Below, piece by piece: positions 1-6,087 of a stretch of 6,366 nucleotides of DNA (positions are counted from its first letter, which is position 1; every line of letters begins with the position of its first letter). The notes under the pieces were generated by a model. It was not told the origin of the DNA, did no database searches, and saw only the letters and a program-made list of their open reading frames with translations. The DNA lies in NCBI GenBank assembly GCA_029237515.1, contig JARBAV010000193.1, positions 1-6,366 of the forward strand, given 5' to 3'. The translations under genes and the position numbers were made by a program. Origin of the DNA: Nitrososphaerales archaeon (GTDB lineage Archaea > Thermoproteota > Nitrososphaeria > Nitrososphaerales > Nitrososphaeraceae).

Positions 1-120
1 TTACACTACCAGGTTTTTGTAGTTACTGGAATTAATTTATAGACAGACTTTGATACTTTAGAAATTCAAGATTTTGATATTTCCAACTAATCAGCTATAC
101 TAGCAAAAACTGACTCTCTC

Positions 121-145
121 AGGTTCCATATATATACAGAAACCT
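121..145 (-). terminator. Hairpin at the stop codon of the zinc-ribbon gene
   Basis: The minus-strand RNA can pair AGGTTTC with GGAACCT around an 11-base A/U loop. The seven-pair stem contains one G-U wobble, so it forms better in the transcript of this strand than in the opposite one. The stem includes two bases of the TAG stop at 144-146. It could end or stabilise the transcript. No strong U-run follows, so an archaeal-type terminator is only one possibility. Confidence 0.3.
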
Positions 146-500
146 AAATTGGGACTTGATGCATCTGAAACTCACGTGCAGAATGCCGTCTAATAACAAT
201 ATTATTGCTCCTGTAAAATTCTATTTCCATTCCCCGAGTTACATTATATTCATTCATGAATAATTCATCAGTTGAGATTGGCATTAATTCAGTATTACGG
301 GAATCACAAATATGACAATTCAGAGCATGGGTTAATGATCCGGATAGAGACTTTACATCGTCAATTCCAAAATAAGACGCGCACCAATAACATGAATTAC
401 AGATTAAAAAATATACTTTACTAGTAGGCTGCACAATTTCATTATTGGAAGAAAGCTTAGTCTTCTGCAGTAAATCATACACTATATTAAGACTGATCAT
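144..500 (-). CDS. Small zinc-ribbon protein, hypothetical (118 aa)
   Basis: An intact 118-residue reading frame starts at ATG 498-500 and ends at TAG 144-146. Residues 30-65 hold a CxxCxxC...CxxC arrangement (C34, C37, C40, then C62 and C65) with aromatic residues between the first three cysteines; this is what a zinc ribbon or knuckle looks like. The C-terminal half contains TRGMEIEF, after which the sequence turns basic. The layout resembles short CxxCxxC proteins that I recall as multiplied in soil ammonia-oxidising archaea, but their function is unknown to me. No signal peptide or membrane segment is visible, so it is probably cytoplasmic, binding metal and perhaps nucleic acid or a protein partner (inference). 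There is no Shine-Dalgarno sequence; a TATA-like box about 43 bases upstream suggests a short leader. It appears to be a single-gene unit. Confidence 0.72.
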   Translation of the reverse strand: MISLNIVYDLLQKTKLSSNNEIVQPTSKVYFLICNSCYWCASYFGIDDVKSLSGSLTHALNCHICDSRNTELMPISTDELFMNEYNVTRGMEIEFYRSNNIVIRRHSAREFQMHQVPI

Positions 501-538
501 TTTTAATAGCGCTCTAGTGCTACCTGATCGTGGCTATA

Positions 539-547
539 ATTTTTAAA
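539..547 (-). promoter_or_regulatory. TATA-like box for the zinc-ribbon gene
   Basis: On the minus strand these bases read TTTAAAAAT, centred about 43 bases before the ATG at 500. Archaeal transcription usually starts about 25 bases after the box centre, which would give a leader of some 17 bases. No ribosome binding site is visible in that leader. The composition is so A+T-rich that chance matches are common. Confidence 0.3.
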
Positions 548-700
548 CATTATGAAACTTCAAACTAACAAAACACTCATTATGACTTATTTAATGAATG
601 GTACAAATAATAACAATTGCACAATTTTTGGTGAATTGAACCGAACACCTATATATTGGTACCAAATCAAACTAATACAGGATTCTAATAGCTTTCTGTA

Positions 701-720
701 AATAGAAGAAAGTACAAAAA
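701..720 (-). terminator. Possible T-rich archaeal terminator after the broken gene
   Basis: Read on the minus strand, the bases just past the TAA at 738 run TTTTTGTACTTTCTTCTATT. Archaeal RNA polymerase often terminates at such interrupted T-tracts without a hairpin. It would end a transcript covering the SnoaL-like gene and the broken gene. The support is composition only. Confidence 0.27.
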
Positions 721-737
721 TGCCGAATACGATGATA

Positions 738-1014
738 TTATGTTTGAATGTTTAATGAAGTACCTCGGATAGGAGAGCTATGAACAACTTCATAGCTAAG
801 ACATCTCAATACCGCAGCATCATTAGATTCCATGATAAAAGCCGTATGATGGCAATTCAGATTTTTGAGATTACAATCTGGAGCATCGCATTTTTCATTC
901 GCCATTTTCCTTATTATTTTAATCTAATTATCAAGTTCTTTGTGATCGTCGGTGATATCAATCTCAATACTTCTTTTGTCCGCATTTACATGCATAGACA
1001 TGACGTATTTCCAT
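738..1014 (-). pseudogene. Broken small cysteine-rich protein gene (frameshift plus in-frame stop)
   Basis: The minus strand reads as a coherent protein only across two frames. From ATG 1012-1014 it gives MEIRHVYACKCGQK and stops at TGA 964-966. One base over, the frame continues SIEIDITDDHKELDN, meets TAG at 924-926, then runs on unbroken for 61 codons to TAA 738-740. That last stretch includes MANEKCDAPDC and NCHHTAFIMES. The 277-base span equals 92 codons plus one base, fitting one inserted base somewhere around 967-983. CKC, a C-x4-C pair and CHH suggest a metal-binding fold; I do not recognise the family. It lies 34 bases downstream of the SnoaL-like gene on the same strand and may once have been co-transcribed. 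The stretch from ATG 903-905 (55 codons) could still be translated alone. A sequencing indel could explain the frameshift, but the in-frame TAG argues for real decay. Confidence 0.5.
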
Positions 1015-1048
1015 TCTACTTTATATCATTTAAAAGCTCTAATTGCAA

Positions 1049-1459
1049 CTAACACCAGCAACCGACACTAAATTGCTGCCACATTTCGACAATTTTGCCA
1101 TTATAGATTCGAAAGAGATCAAAGCCTACAAGAGTTATTGGTTTGTCGCTTGCGGGTATTCCGAAAATCTCTTTTTTTGCTGTACCGATTATTGTCCAAC
1201 GAATCATAACTTTATCATTTTTAGAAATTGTTTCATCGTGTGTAATTCTAAGATCGGGCATGCTATCAACTACTGCAGAAGCAATTTTCTTTGCATTTTC
1301 TGGGCCGTGTATCAGTTCTGACGGAATTTGTGGATTTCTCCAAACAAAATCAGTCGCAAGAATCTCGTCGGCTGCTGATAAATCTCTCTTTTGAAACATA
1401 TCCATATGAAACCGATGTGCTAAAACTTCATTCTCCTCTTGGTCCTGGAAATCTGACAT
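1049..1459 (-). CDS. SnoaL-like (ester cyclase-type) family protein
   Basis: This 136-residue protein has the length and layout of the SnoaL-like part of the NTF2-like superfamily, a cone-shaped alpha+beta barrel with a central pocket. Visible landmarks are the N-terminal helix region ending in ADEILATDFVWRNP (30-43), a G-P-E turn (52-54), MPDLR (67-71), a beta strand with DKVMIRWT (82-89), then GIPASDKPITLVGFDLFRI (100-118) and GKIVEMW (121-127). The GIP..KP...G.D.FR..GKI pattern is typical of this family. Members include polyketide cyclases, but most archaeal ones have no known substrate, so only the fold class is claimed. The C-terminus is an unusual Cys-Trp-Cys. It starts at ATG 1457-1459, 26 bases from a TATA box, implying a leaderless mRNA. 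A broken small gene follows 34 bases downstream. Confidence 0.87.
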   Translation of the reverse strand: MSDFQDQEENEVLAHRFHMDMFQKRDLSAADEILATDFVWRNPQIPSELIHGPENAKKIASAVVDSMPDLRITHDETISKNDKVMIRWTIIGTAKKEIFGIPASDKPITLVGFDLFRIYNGKIVEMWQQFSVGCWC

Positions 1460-1481
1460 AAATTTTATTTTGTAGAAACGG

Positions 1482-1488
1482 TATATAA
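1482..1488 (-). promoter_or_regulatory. TATA box of the SnoaL-like gene
   Basis: The minus strand reads TTATATA followed by C, with its centre 26 bases before the first base of the ATG. This spacing puts the transcription start at or next to the start codon, so the mRNA is probably leaderless. The same octamer, TTATATAC, precedes the divergent secreted-protein gene at almost identical spacing, which strengthens both calls. Confidence 0.5.
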
Positions 1489-1651
1489 CTCTAGTTCAAC
1501 CCACTCATCTACTTTGTTAACTGATTTTAGATGGTCATACATAACCATACTCTACATTATTTAAAATAGATGTACGGCAGCGGATGAATAACTTGTTATC
1601 CATTGTCAAAAACCCATAATTCGTCCAAATTAATAGTTAGCTAATATCTAC

Positions 1652-1658
1652 TTATATA
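1652..1658 (+). promoter_or_regulatory. TATA box of the secreted-protein gene
   Basis: TTATATA followed by C is centred 25 bases before the ATG at 1680, the distance expected for leaderless archaeal transcription. No Shine-Dalgarno sequence lies between the box and the start. Together with the matching box at 1482-1488 it shows that this 220-base region holds two promoters pointing apart. Confidence 0.5.
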
Positions 1659-1679
1659 CTCATTTAATTAATACACATT

Positions 1680-2252
1680 ATGAACATGTACAAACCAGTA
1701 GTCACAGCTTTTCTTGTATCTCTGTATGTTTGTTTTTCTTTATCTTCAACAGAAGACCTGTTTGCTCAACAACGTGGTACTATATCTGTACTTCAAGCCA
1801 CTGCTTTACCTCTTGTTAATTCAGAGGGAAATCAAGTGAAAGTTGTAATAAATTACAGCATTGGGGATGTATCTATAGTAGGGCAGAAATTAAACGCCGT
1901 TATGGGTATTTACGATCGTATAAATGGTACATTAATAAAACTATCATCTTTTCCAGAGGGTTTTATCTTGAATAATACAGCTGGCACAATCCAGCTTGCA
2001 AGTACACTAACTGACCCCAAAATACAGAATATATCAACTATTGTAACACTTACCAATGCAGATAAGTCTGAAAAGTACTCCAATGATATTAGATCGGATC
2101 TTGATCTGAGTGCGATATTACCTGTTTCTTTGCCTGGACTAGCGTTAAATGGGACTTCGGGACCACAACCGCCACTGTCATCTCTAAATACCAATGAAAA
2201 TCAAGAAGAGACTTCTTCCGATGATCCAGGTTCTAATTCAGACGATGAATAG
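1680..2252 (+). CDS. Secreted, sequon-rich protein of unknown function (190 aa)
   Basis: The N-terminus looks like a Sec signal peptide: a Lys at residue 5, a hydrophobic core at 7-21, and a likely cleavage site after LFA (residue 29). The mature part is beta-rich, with short alternating strands such as VKVVINYSIGDVSIVG (53-68) and TIQLASTLTD (103-112). It carries five N-x-S/T sequons (N58, N82, N98, N117, N157), consistent with archaeal N-glycosylation. From about residue 160 it turns into a Pro/Ser-rich, then acidic tail ending SDDE, with no membrane anchor after it. I recall similar short exported proteins as a multiplied family in Nitrososphaerales, perhaps surface-associated; no activity is known to me. 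Met1 is preferred over Met3 because the TATA box sits 25 bases upstream of it. It is a lone plus-strand gene; a convergent broken gene begins about 100 bases beyond its stop. Confidence 0.8.
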   Translation: MNMYKPVVTAFLVSLYVCFSLSSTEDLFAQQRGTISVLQATALPLVNSEGNQVKVVINYSIGDVSIVGQKLNAVMGIYDRINGTLIKLSSFPEGFILNNTAGTIQLASTLTDPKIQNISTIVTLTNADKSEKYSNDIRSDLDLSAILPVSLPGLALNGTSGPQPPLSSLNTNENQEETSSDDPGSNSDDE

Positions 2253-2353
2253 ATCTAAAAATCAAATTTGTATCATATTGGAAATTATTTTACTGTAAAT
2301 ATATGATAATTAATCATCCTCTCCCATACAAGTTATAATTTCTTGACATGATA

Positions 2354-2516
2354 TTATAAATGAATATCGGTTATATTTCGCAGAGATGCAATTTGAGATA
2401 TTACCTTGATTGCATCTTCATATCCATTTTTTCCTATCGCTATTAATAATCTATTATTACTTATCAAGGTAAATCGGGTTTATATCCAAGCCAATTTTAT
2501 CTAAATGCTTTAGCAT
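2354..2516 (-). pseudogene. Short gene overlapping the NmrA-like stop, apparently frameshifted
   Basis: ATG 2514-2516 lies inside the last codons of the NmrA-like gene, in another frame, and reads MLKHLDKIGLDINPIYLDK before TAA 2457-2459. In the neighbouring frame the sequence continues SNNRLLIAIGKNGYEDAIKV and then ISQIASLRNITDIHL to TAA 2354-2356. The 163-base span is 54 codons plus one base, matching a single inserted base around 2457-2467. The 20-base overlap with the upstream stop is typical of translationally coupled genes. Alternatively, an intact 37-residue protein could start at TTG 2465-2467. The second half looks like one amphipathic helix preceded by a hydrophobic strand. I do not recognise the family. 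The protein-like character is judged by eye, and chance remains possible. Confidence 0.42.
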
Positions 2517-3411
2517 AATCTTTTATAAATTGTGCAAAAGCTATAGGTTTTCTTCCAGTAATACGTTCTATTTCAGTGGTCGTTTCTGATCCATAACCTG
2601 TTCTAATAATTCTGAATAGCTCTATCATAATATTGATAAACCAATCATTCATACCTATCTGTTTCAGTCCTTCCTTTGCAGTATTTTCATTTATATTTAT
2701 ATACGATATTTTTCTACCAATTCCATTAGAAAGAATTTCTGCAACTTGGCTATATGATAATGATTCCTGGCCAGTGATATCATATGCTTTATTCATGTGC
2801 TGCTTGTTCGATCCATTATTACCATTCATCAACATCGCAGCAGCTATTGCGGCTATATCTCTAGTATCCACAAAACTCATCTTTGCATCTCCAGCAGGAG
2901 CATAAAATGCATTTTGGGTCTTTATTGTTTGACCAAACTGAGTTATAAAATTCTGCATAAATGCAGGAGGACGTAAGAATGTATATGATATCCCAGATTC
3001 TTTAATAATTTTCTCTTCTTCACCATGCAATCTTAAGATGGTAGATCCAGGTTTAGAGTCAGCTCCCATGGCAGATAATTTTACAATGTATTTAACACCA
3101 TTTTTCTTTGCCTCTCTTATTATATTAGAACAAATATTAATTGCATCAGGAACGGGTAATGTTTGTAAAAATAGTCTATTTATATCAATTAAAGCATTTG
3201 TGATAGTTTCTGGCTGCATGTAATCCAGATCAACAATTTCTATGCCCTTATTCGTGTACTGTCTACTGATCTCATCAGCTCTATTTCTAGAATGCACGGC
3301 AGCTCTGATACTGTTATCAGAAGATGTTGATACCAACCGCTTTAGTACTTCACTTCCAACGGTGCCAGTTGCACCTATCACTAAGATTTTCCCTTTATTT
3401 TTATTATCCAT
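2497..3411 (-). CDS. NmrA-like NAD(P)-binding protein (atypical SDR)
   Basis: A full-length 304-residue protein of the NmrA/NAD(P)H-binding atypical short-chain dehydrogenase type. The Rossmann motif GATGTVG is at residues 13-19, directly after the first beta strand KILVIGAT. YIVKLSAMGA (108-117) marks the strand near the usual catalytic Ser position. LRPPAFMQNF (146-155), GDAKMSFVDTRDIA (174-187) and the terminal segment TTTEIERITGRKP (277-289) are typical of the group that includes QOR2-like quinone reductases and NmrA redox sensors. There is no clear YxxxK pair, as is common in this subgroup. It may reduce a small carbonyl or quinone substrate, or simply sense NAD(P) redox state; the sequence cannot decide. 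It starts at ATG 3409-3411 and is divergent from an Lrp-like regulator. Its 3' end overlaps a short broken gene. Confidence 0.88.
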   Translation of the reverse strand: MDNKNKGKILVIGATGTVGSEVLKRLVSTSSDNSIRAAVHSRNRADEISRQYTNKGIEIVDLDYMQPETITNALIDINRLFLQTLPVPDAINICSNIIREAKKNGVKYIVKLSAMGADSKPGSTILRLHGEEEKIIKESGISYTFLRPPAFMQNFITQFGQTIKTQNAFYAPAGDAKMSFVDTRDIAAIAAAMLMNGNNGSNKQHMNKAYDITGQESLSYSQVAEILSNGIGRKISYININENTAKEGLKQIGMNDWFINIMIELFRIIRTGYGSETTTEIERITGRKPIAFAQFIKDYAKAFR

Positions 3412-3488
3412 GAAATAATATAGGACAGAATCTACTTAGTCTTGGTGGGAGTGATGCTGCACGTACCAGACATTGACTTTATGAGTAT

Positions 3489-3505
3489 GTTGTATATAGT
3501 ATAAC
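3489..3505. promoter_or_regulatory. TATA region with imperfect palindrome between the NmrA-like and regulator genes
   Basis: The 17 bases GTTGTATATAGTATAAC form an imperfect palindrome: five of eight pairs match around a central T. They contain TATATA at 3493-3498, about 22 bases before the GTG start at 3518, which fits a leaderless regulator mRNA. On the minus strand the same segment reads ACTATATAC and could drive the NmrA-like gene with a leader of about 60 bases, since no box sits at the leaderless distance from its ATG. Lrp-type proteins often repress their own promoters by binding such sites; that is inference here. Confidence 0.38.
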
Positions 3506-3517
3506 AATATCGTTGAA

Positions 3518-4585
3518 GTGAATAATCAAGACTATACATTGGACAAGACTGATCGAAAAATTATCGGTCTATTAGCAGGAGATTCCCGTTTATCATATGC
3601 ACGAATAGGCTCGGCACTCCACTTGACCCGAAATAGCATCAAAACAAGAGTCAAAAGAATGATATCTATAGGTATAATTCAAGAATACATAGCCGACATT
3701 AACTTTGCACTCTTAGACCATAACGTCTATTACATAATTACAAAACAGGAGGAGAAGCGTACTAATAGGAATAGTAATAAGGATAGTAGTCATGCTAGGC
3801 GAAAAAGAATTATCGAATATCTTGAACGTTTAGGTGATATTCTTGCGGAAATTGAAGTGCTAGGAGAAATTTCTATATTTCGTATTGCTACTAGAGCAAC
3901 ATCTATAATAAATAGAGAAATTGTAGGAAAAGTTCATAGCAATGTCACTTTATTATTAGACACCGATCTTGTTGAGAAGGTTATTTTAGCTAACACTGCA
4001 AAGGGTTTTCAATATAAGGTACATAAGAAGCAGCAACAACGACCTCTTCTCACTCATACTGACCTTCAAATATTAAGATGCTTAGTGTTGAATCCAGAAA
4101 TTGGAATCATAGATATGGCAAATTTAGTATCCATTTCAACAAGAACTGCTAATAGAATTCTAAATAAACTGAAAGATAATGGAGTAGTACGATTTTCCAT
4201 AATTTGTAATCCTAGCTTGATGAAAGGATTTGTTGTGTTTGGACTACTAATCTACGTTAATGATAATAATGAGGGTGAAAAAGGAGAGCCAGAAAAGGAC
4301 AAGAATAACTTTAATTCTTACAAAGTTTTAGAAAGGCTTTACAGAGAAACGACAGAATATCCTTTCTTGCGCACTCCCATTATTAGTCATGATAATATTA
4401 TTATTGTATCTGTATTTGGTAATGATGTATTTGCAATTGATTCAATGTTTAAGAGAATATTATCATTTGAGGAAGTAAAAAAGGCAGAACTCTATGTATT
4501 TACTGGAATCAAATACCATAAAGAATCGATCGTAAAGGAAATTGACTTTATACTAAATTCTAAATCCCAATCTGGCATGCCTTAA
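3518..4585 (+). CDS. Lrp/AsnC-like regulator with two HTH modules (355 aa)
   Basis: The protein is about twice the length of a standard Lrp/AsnC regulator and reads as two successive HTH-plus-ligand-domain units. The first winged helix-turn-helix covers roughly residues 9-58 (DKTDRKIIGLLAGDSRLSYA, then GSALHLTRNSIKTRVKRM). An alpha/beta region resembling the RAM domain follows to about 165. The second HTH is at 178-226 (LTHTDLQILRCLV, ANLVSISTRTANRILNKLKD), with a further alpha/beta part to 343. Two polar linkers, residues 78-97 (Asn/Ser/Lys/Arg) and 248-266 (Glu/Lys/Asp/Asn), look like variable loops. It should bind DNA as a compact dimer-like unit and may respond to a small molecule. GTG 3518-3520 is the start because no in-frame ATG precedes it and a TATA box sits at the leaderless distance. 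It is divergent from the NmrA-like gene, a likely target (inference). Confidence 0.82.
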   Translation: MNNQDYTLDKTDRKIIGLLAGDSRLSYARIGSALHLTRNSIKTRVKRMISIGIIQEYIADINFALLDHNVYYIITKQEEKRTNRNSNKDSSHARRKRIIEYLERLGDILAEIEVLGEISIFRIATRATSIINREIVGKVHSNVTLLLDTDLVEKVILANTAKGFQYKVHKKQQQRPLLTHTDLQILRCLVLNPEIGIIDMANLVSISTRTANRILNKLKDNGVVRFSIICNPSLMKGFVVFGLLIYVNDNNEGEKGEPEKDKNNFNSYKVLERLYRETTEYPFLRTPIISHDNIIIVSVFGNDVFAIDSMFKRILSFEEVKKAELYVFTGIKYHKESIVKEIDFILNSKSQSGMP

Positions 4586-4694
4586 TACTGTGTATTTTGT
4601 TAAGTAATATGAACTATCCAGTATCATAATCATAATCATGTTAGTTCTTAATGCATGCTATTTTGATATGCTCAATCTATATACTTGACACCAC

Positions 4695-5846
4695 TTAAGG
4701 AATAAAAAAGAATCCGATAGCAATTATAATATAAACTGCGATTAACATCACTCCCTCAAACCAATTACTTTTTCCATCATGTGCTATTAGATTCATTATG
4801 ATTGCTGCTAATAGTACACTTACTATCTCAAATCCTGTGAATACTAGTGTAAATGGTCTGTTTAACAGTATTCCTGCAATTACAAGAATGGGGACAACAA
4901 ACAAGGCGATCTGCGTCCCAGAACCTGCAGCAATACCAATTGACAGATCCATTTTTCCTTTCCTTGCAAGAAGAATAGCGCTGCTATGCTCAGCTGCATT
5001 TCCTACTATTCCAATAATTATAGCGCCTACAAACAATTCTCCAAATCCAAATTCAGCCGTTACAACCTCTATTGATCCCACAAGAATCTCGCTTATTACT
5101 ATCACTCCAGCCATACTCAATCCAAGTAAAATGAATGATTTCTTCTTGCTCCACTCTTTACGTATTTCGAGTTGTTGCGGATTTTCTTCTATATTATTAT
5201 TTTTTCCTTTAATCACTATCCTATTAACATCTTGATCAACTAATCTAGTAGTAAAAAGATGTTTATGAGTAAAAAATGTAAAGATTAGCCCAGCAATATA
5301 AACCGCCAATAACAGAAATGCAAGTGCATCACTTAGAAATTGAATCTTTATTTGATTTAATTCCATTTCTGGATTTAGTACTGTTGCAGCTAAGATAGTG
5401 GGTATAGTCAATCCTATAATGGCCAGAAATAACATAGATGCCTGCATACCGACATTCTCTTTGTTAAAAAACTGTTCCTTGAACTTGAATCCGCTTGTCA
5501 TAATGCTTAAACCAAAGATAAGAAGGATATTTCCAAGGATCGCCCCCGTAATGGACGCTTTAACAAGTTCTAATAATCCAGCATTAATAGCTACAATAGC
5601 AATAATGATTTCAGCAGCATTTCCAAATGTAACATTAAGCAAAGATCCTAGTGTTGCACCATAATGAGATGCAAGATGTTCTGTAGAATCTCCAATCAAT
5701 TTTGCAAGAGGTATCAGACTGATAGCAGCGACTACAAACAAGATTAATTGTTCAGCATGAATGTATTCTAAAATAATAGTAATTGGCACAAAAACTAATA
5801 GAAAATAAATAATAGACGATTTGGATAATTTATAGGATATTCTCAA
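4695..5846 (-). CDS. Calcium/proton antiporter, CaxA/ChaA type
   Basis: This 383-residue membrane protein belongs to the Ca2+/cation antiporter superfamily (Na_Ca_ex domain), CAX branch, which exports Ca2+ in exchange for H+. The family's two inverted alpha-repeats are clear. The first has GATLGSLLNVTFGNAAE at residues 63-79; the second has GIVGNAAEHSSAI at 279-291. The acidic residues E79 and E286 in the two GNAAE motifs are the expected ion-binding pair. About eleven hydrophobic segments are visible. The halves are separated by a polar cytoplasmic loop (about residues 195-236) rich in Asn, Glu and Lys, like the acidic loop of CAX proteins. The length is normal. The start is TTG 5844-5846; an in-frame stop lies four codons upstream and no ATG occurs near the N-terminus. 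It converges on the Lrp-like gene and appears to be transcribed alone. Confidence 0.93.
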   Translation of the reverse strand: MRISYKLSKSSIIYFLLVFVPITIILEYIHAEQLILFVVAAISLIPLAKLIGDSTEHLASHYGATLGSLLNVTFGNAAEIIIAIVAINAGLLELVKASITGAILGNILLIFGLSIMTSGFKFKEQFFNKENVGMQASMLFLAIIGLTIPTILAATVLNPEMELNQIKIQFLSDALAFLLLAVYIAGLIFTFFTHKHLFTTRLVDQDVNRIVIKGKNNNIEENPQQLEIRKEWSKKKSFILLGLSMAGVIVISEILVGSIEVVTAEFGFGELFVGAIIIGIVGNAAEHSSAILLARKGKMDLSIGIAAGSGTQIALFVVPILVIAGILLNRPFTLVFTGFEIVSVLLAAIIMNLIAHDGKSNWFEGVMLIAVYIIIAIGFFFIP

Positions 5847-5864
5847 GCTAAATACCTACTTTTA

Positions 5865-5872
5865 TGGCACGT
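5865..5872 (-). promoter_or_regulatory. Candidate TATA box for the antiporter gene
   Basis: The minus strand reads ATAAAAGT, centred about 22 bases before the TTG start, which suits a leaderless transcript. A second candidate, TATATATA at about 5902-5909, would give a leader of roughly 35 bases. I cannot choose between them by eye; either would explain transcription without a ribosome binding site. Confidence 0.3.
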
Positions 5873-6087
5873 CTCTTCTCTTCAACCTCGTTAAAATCAG
5901 TATATATAGTTTGTTGCAATACCATTTTTAATTAATCTAAACATAAGAAATTTAGACCAAAACTATAAGGTTTACAAGAAATAGATTATGGCTATCCTAT
6001 TTTTAGAATTGGCGTTCCATTTAGAACCAGATAATTATGTGGCTAACTTTCAAATAGAATTGATCCGGTCATGTGCACTATAAGTGA

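Noticed and set aside
6..143. Continuation of the zinc-ribbon frame beyond its stop, with protein-like pieces such as WNLRESVFASIAD
   Set aside because: It needs three stop codons to be ignored (144-146, 87-89, 66-68), and the upstream protein already looks complete.
780..1052. 90-codon plus-strand frame with an AGGAG six bases ahead of its ATG
   Set aside because: It is antisense to the cysteine-rich broken gene, its protein is dominated by Phe/Ile as shadow frames are, and other genes here do not use Shine-Dalgarno sites. The AGGAG is the complement of codons in the minus-strand reading.
1043..1394. Two plus-strand frames over the SnoaL-like gene
   Set aside because: Both are fully antisense to a well-supported family member and show no family signature of their own.
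2401..2472. Ten-base perfect inverted repeat TTACCTTGAT / ATCAAGGTAA, plus an eight-base one (GATGCAAT / ATTGCATC) overlapping it
   Set aside because: Both fall in the region that reads as a short minus-strand protein. A 52-base spacer and no T-run make a structural role unlikely, so chance is preferred.
3764..3790. Short near-repeats of AATAG/GATAG in the regulator gene
   Set aside because: They encode an Asn/Ser/Lys linker in frame and are explained by low-complexity coding sequence.
4798..5664. Two plus-strand frames inside the antiporter gene
   Set aside because: They are antisense to conserved membrane segments and merely mirror that composition.
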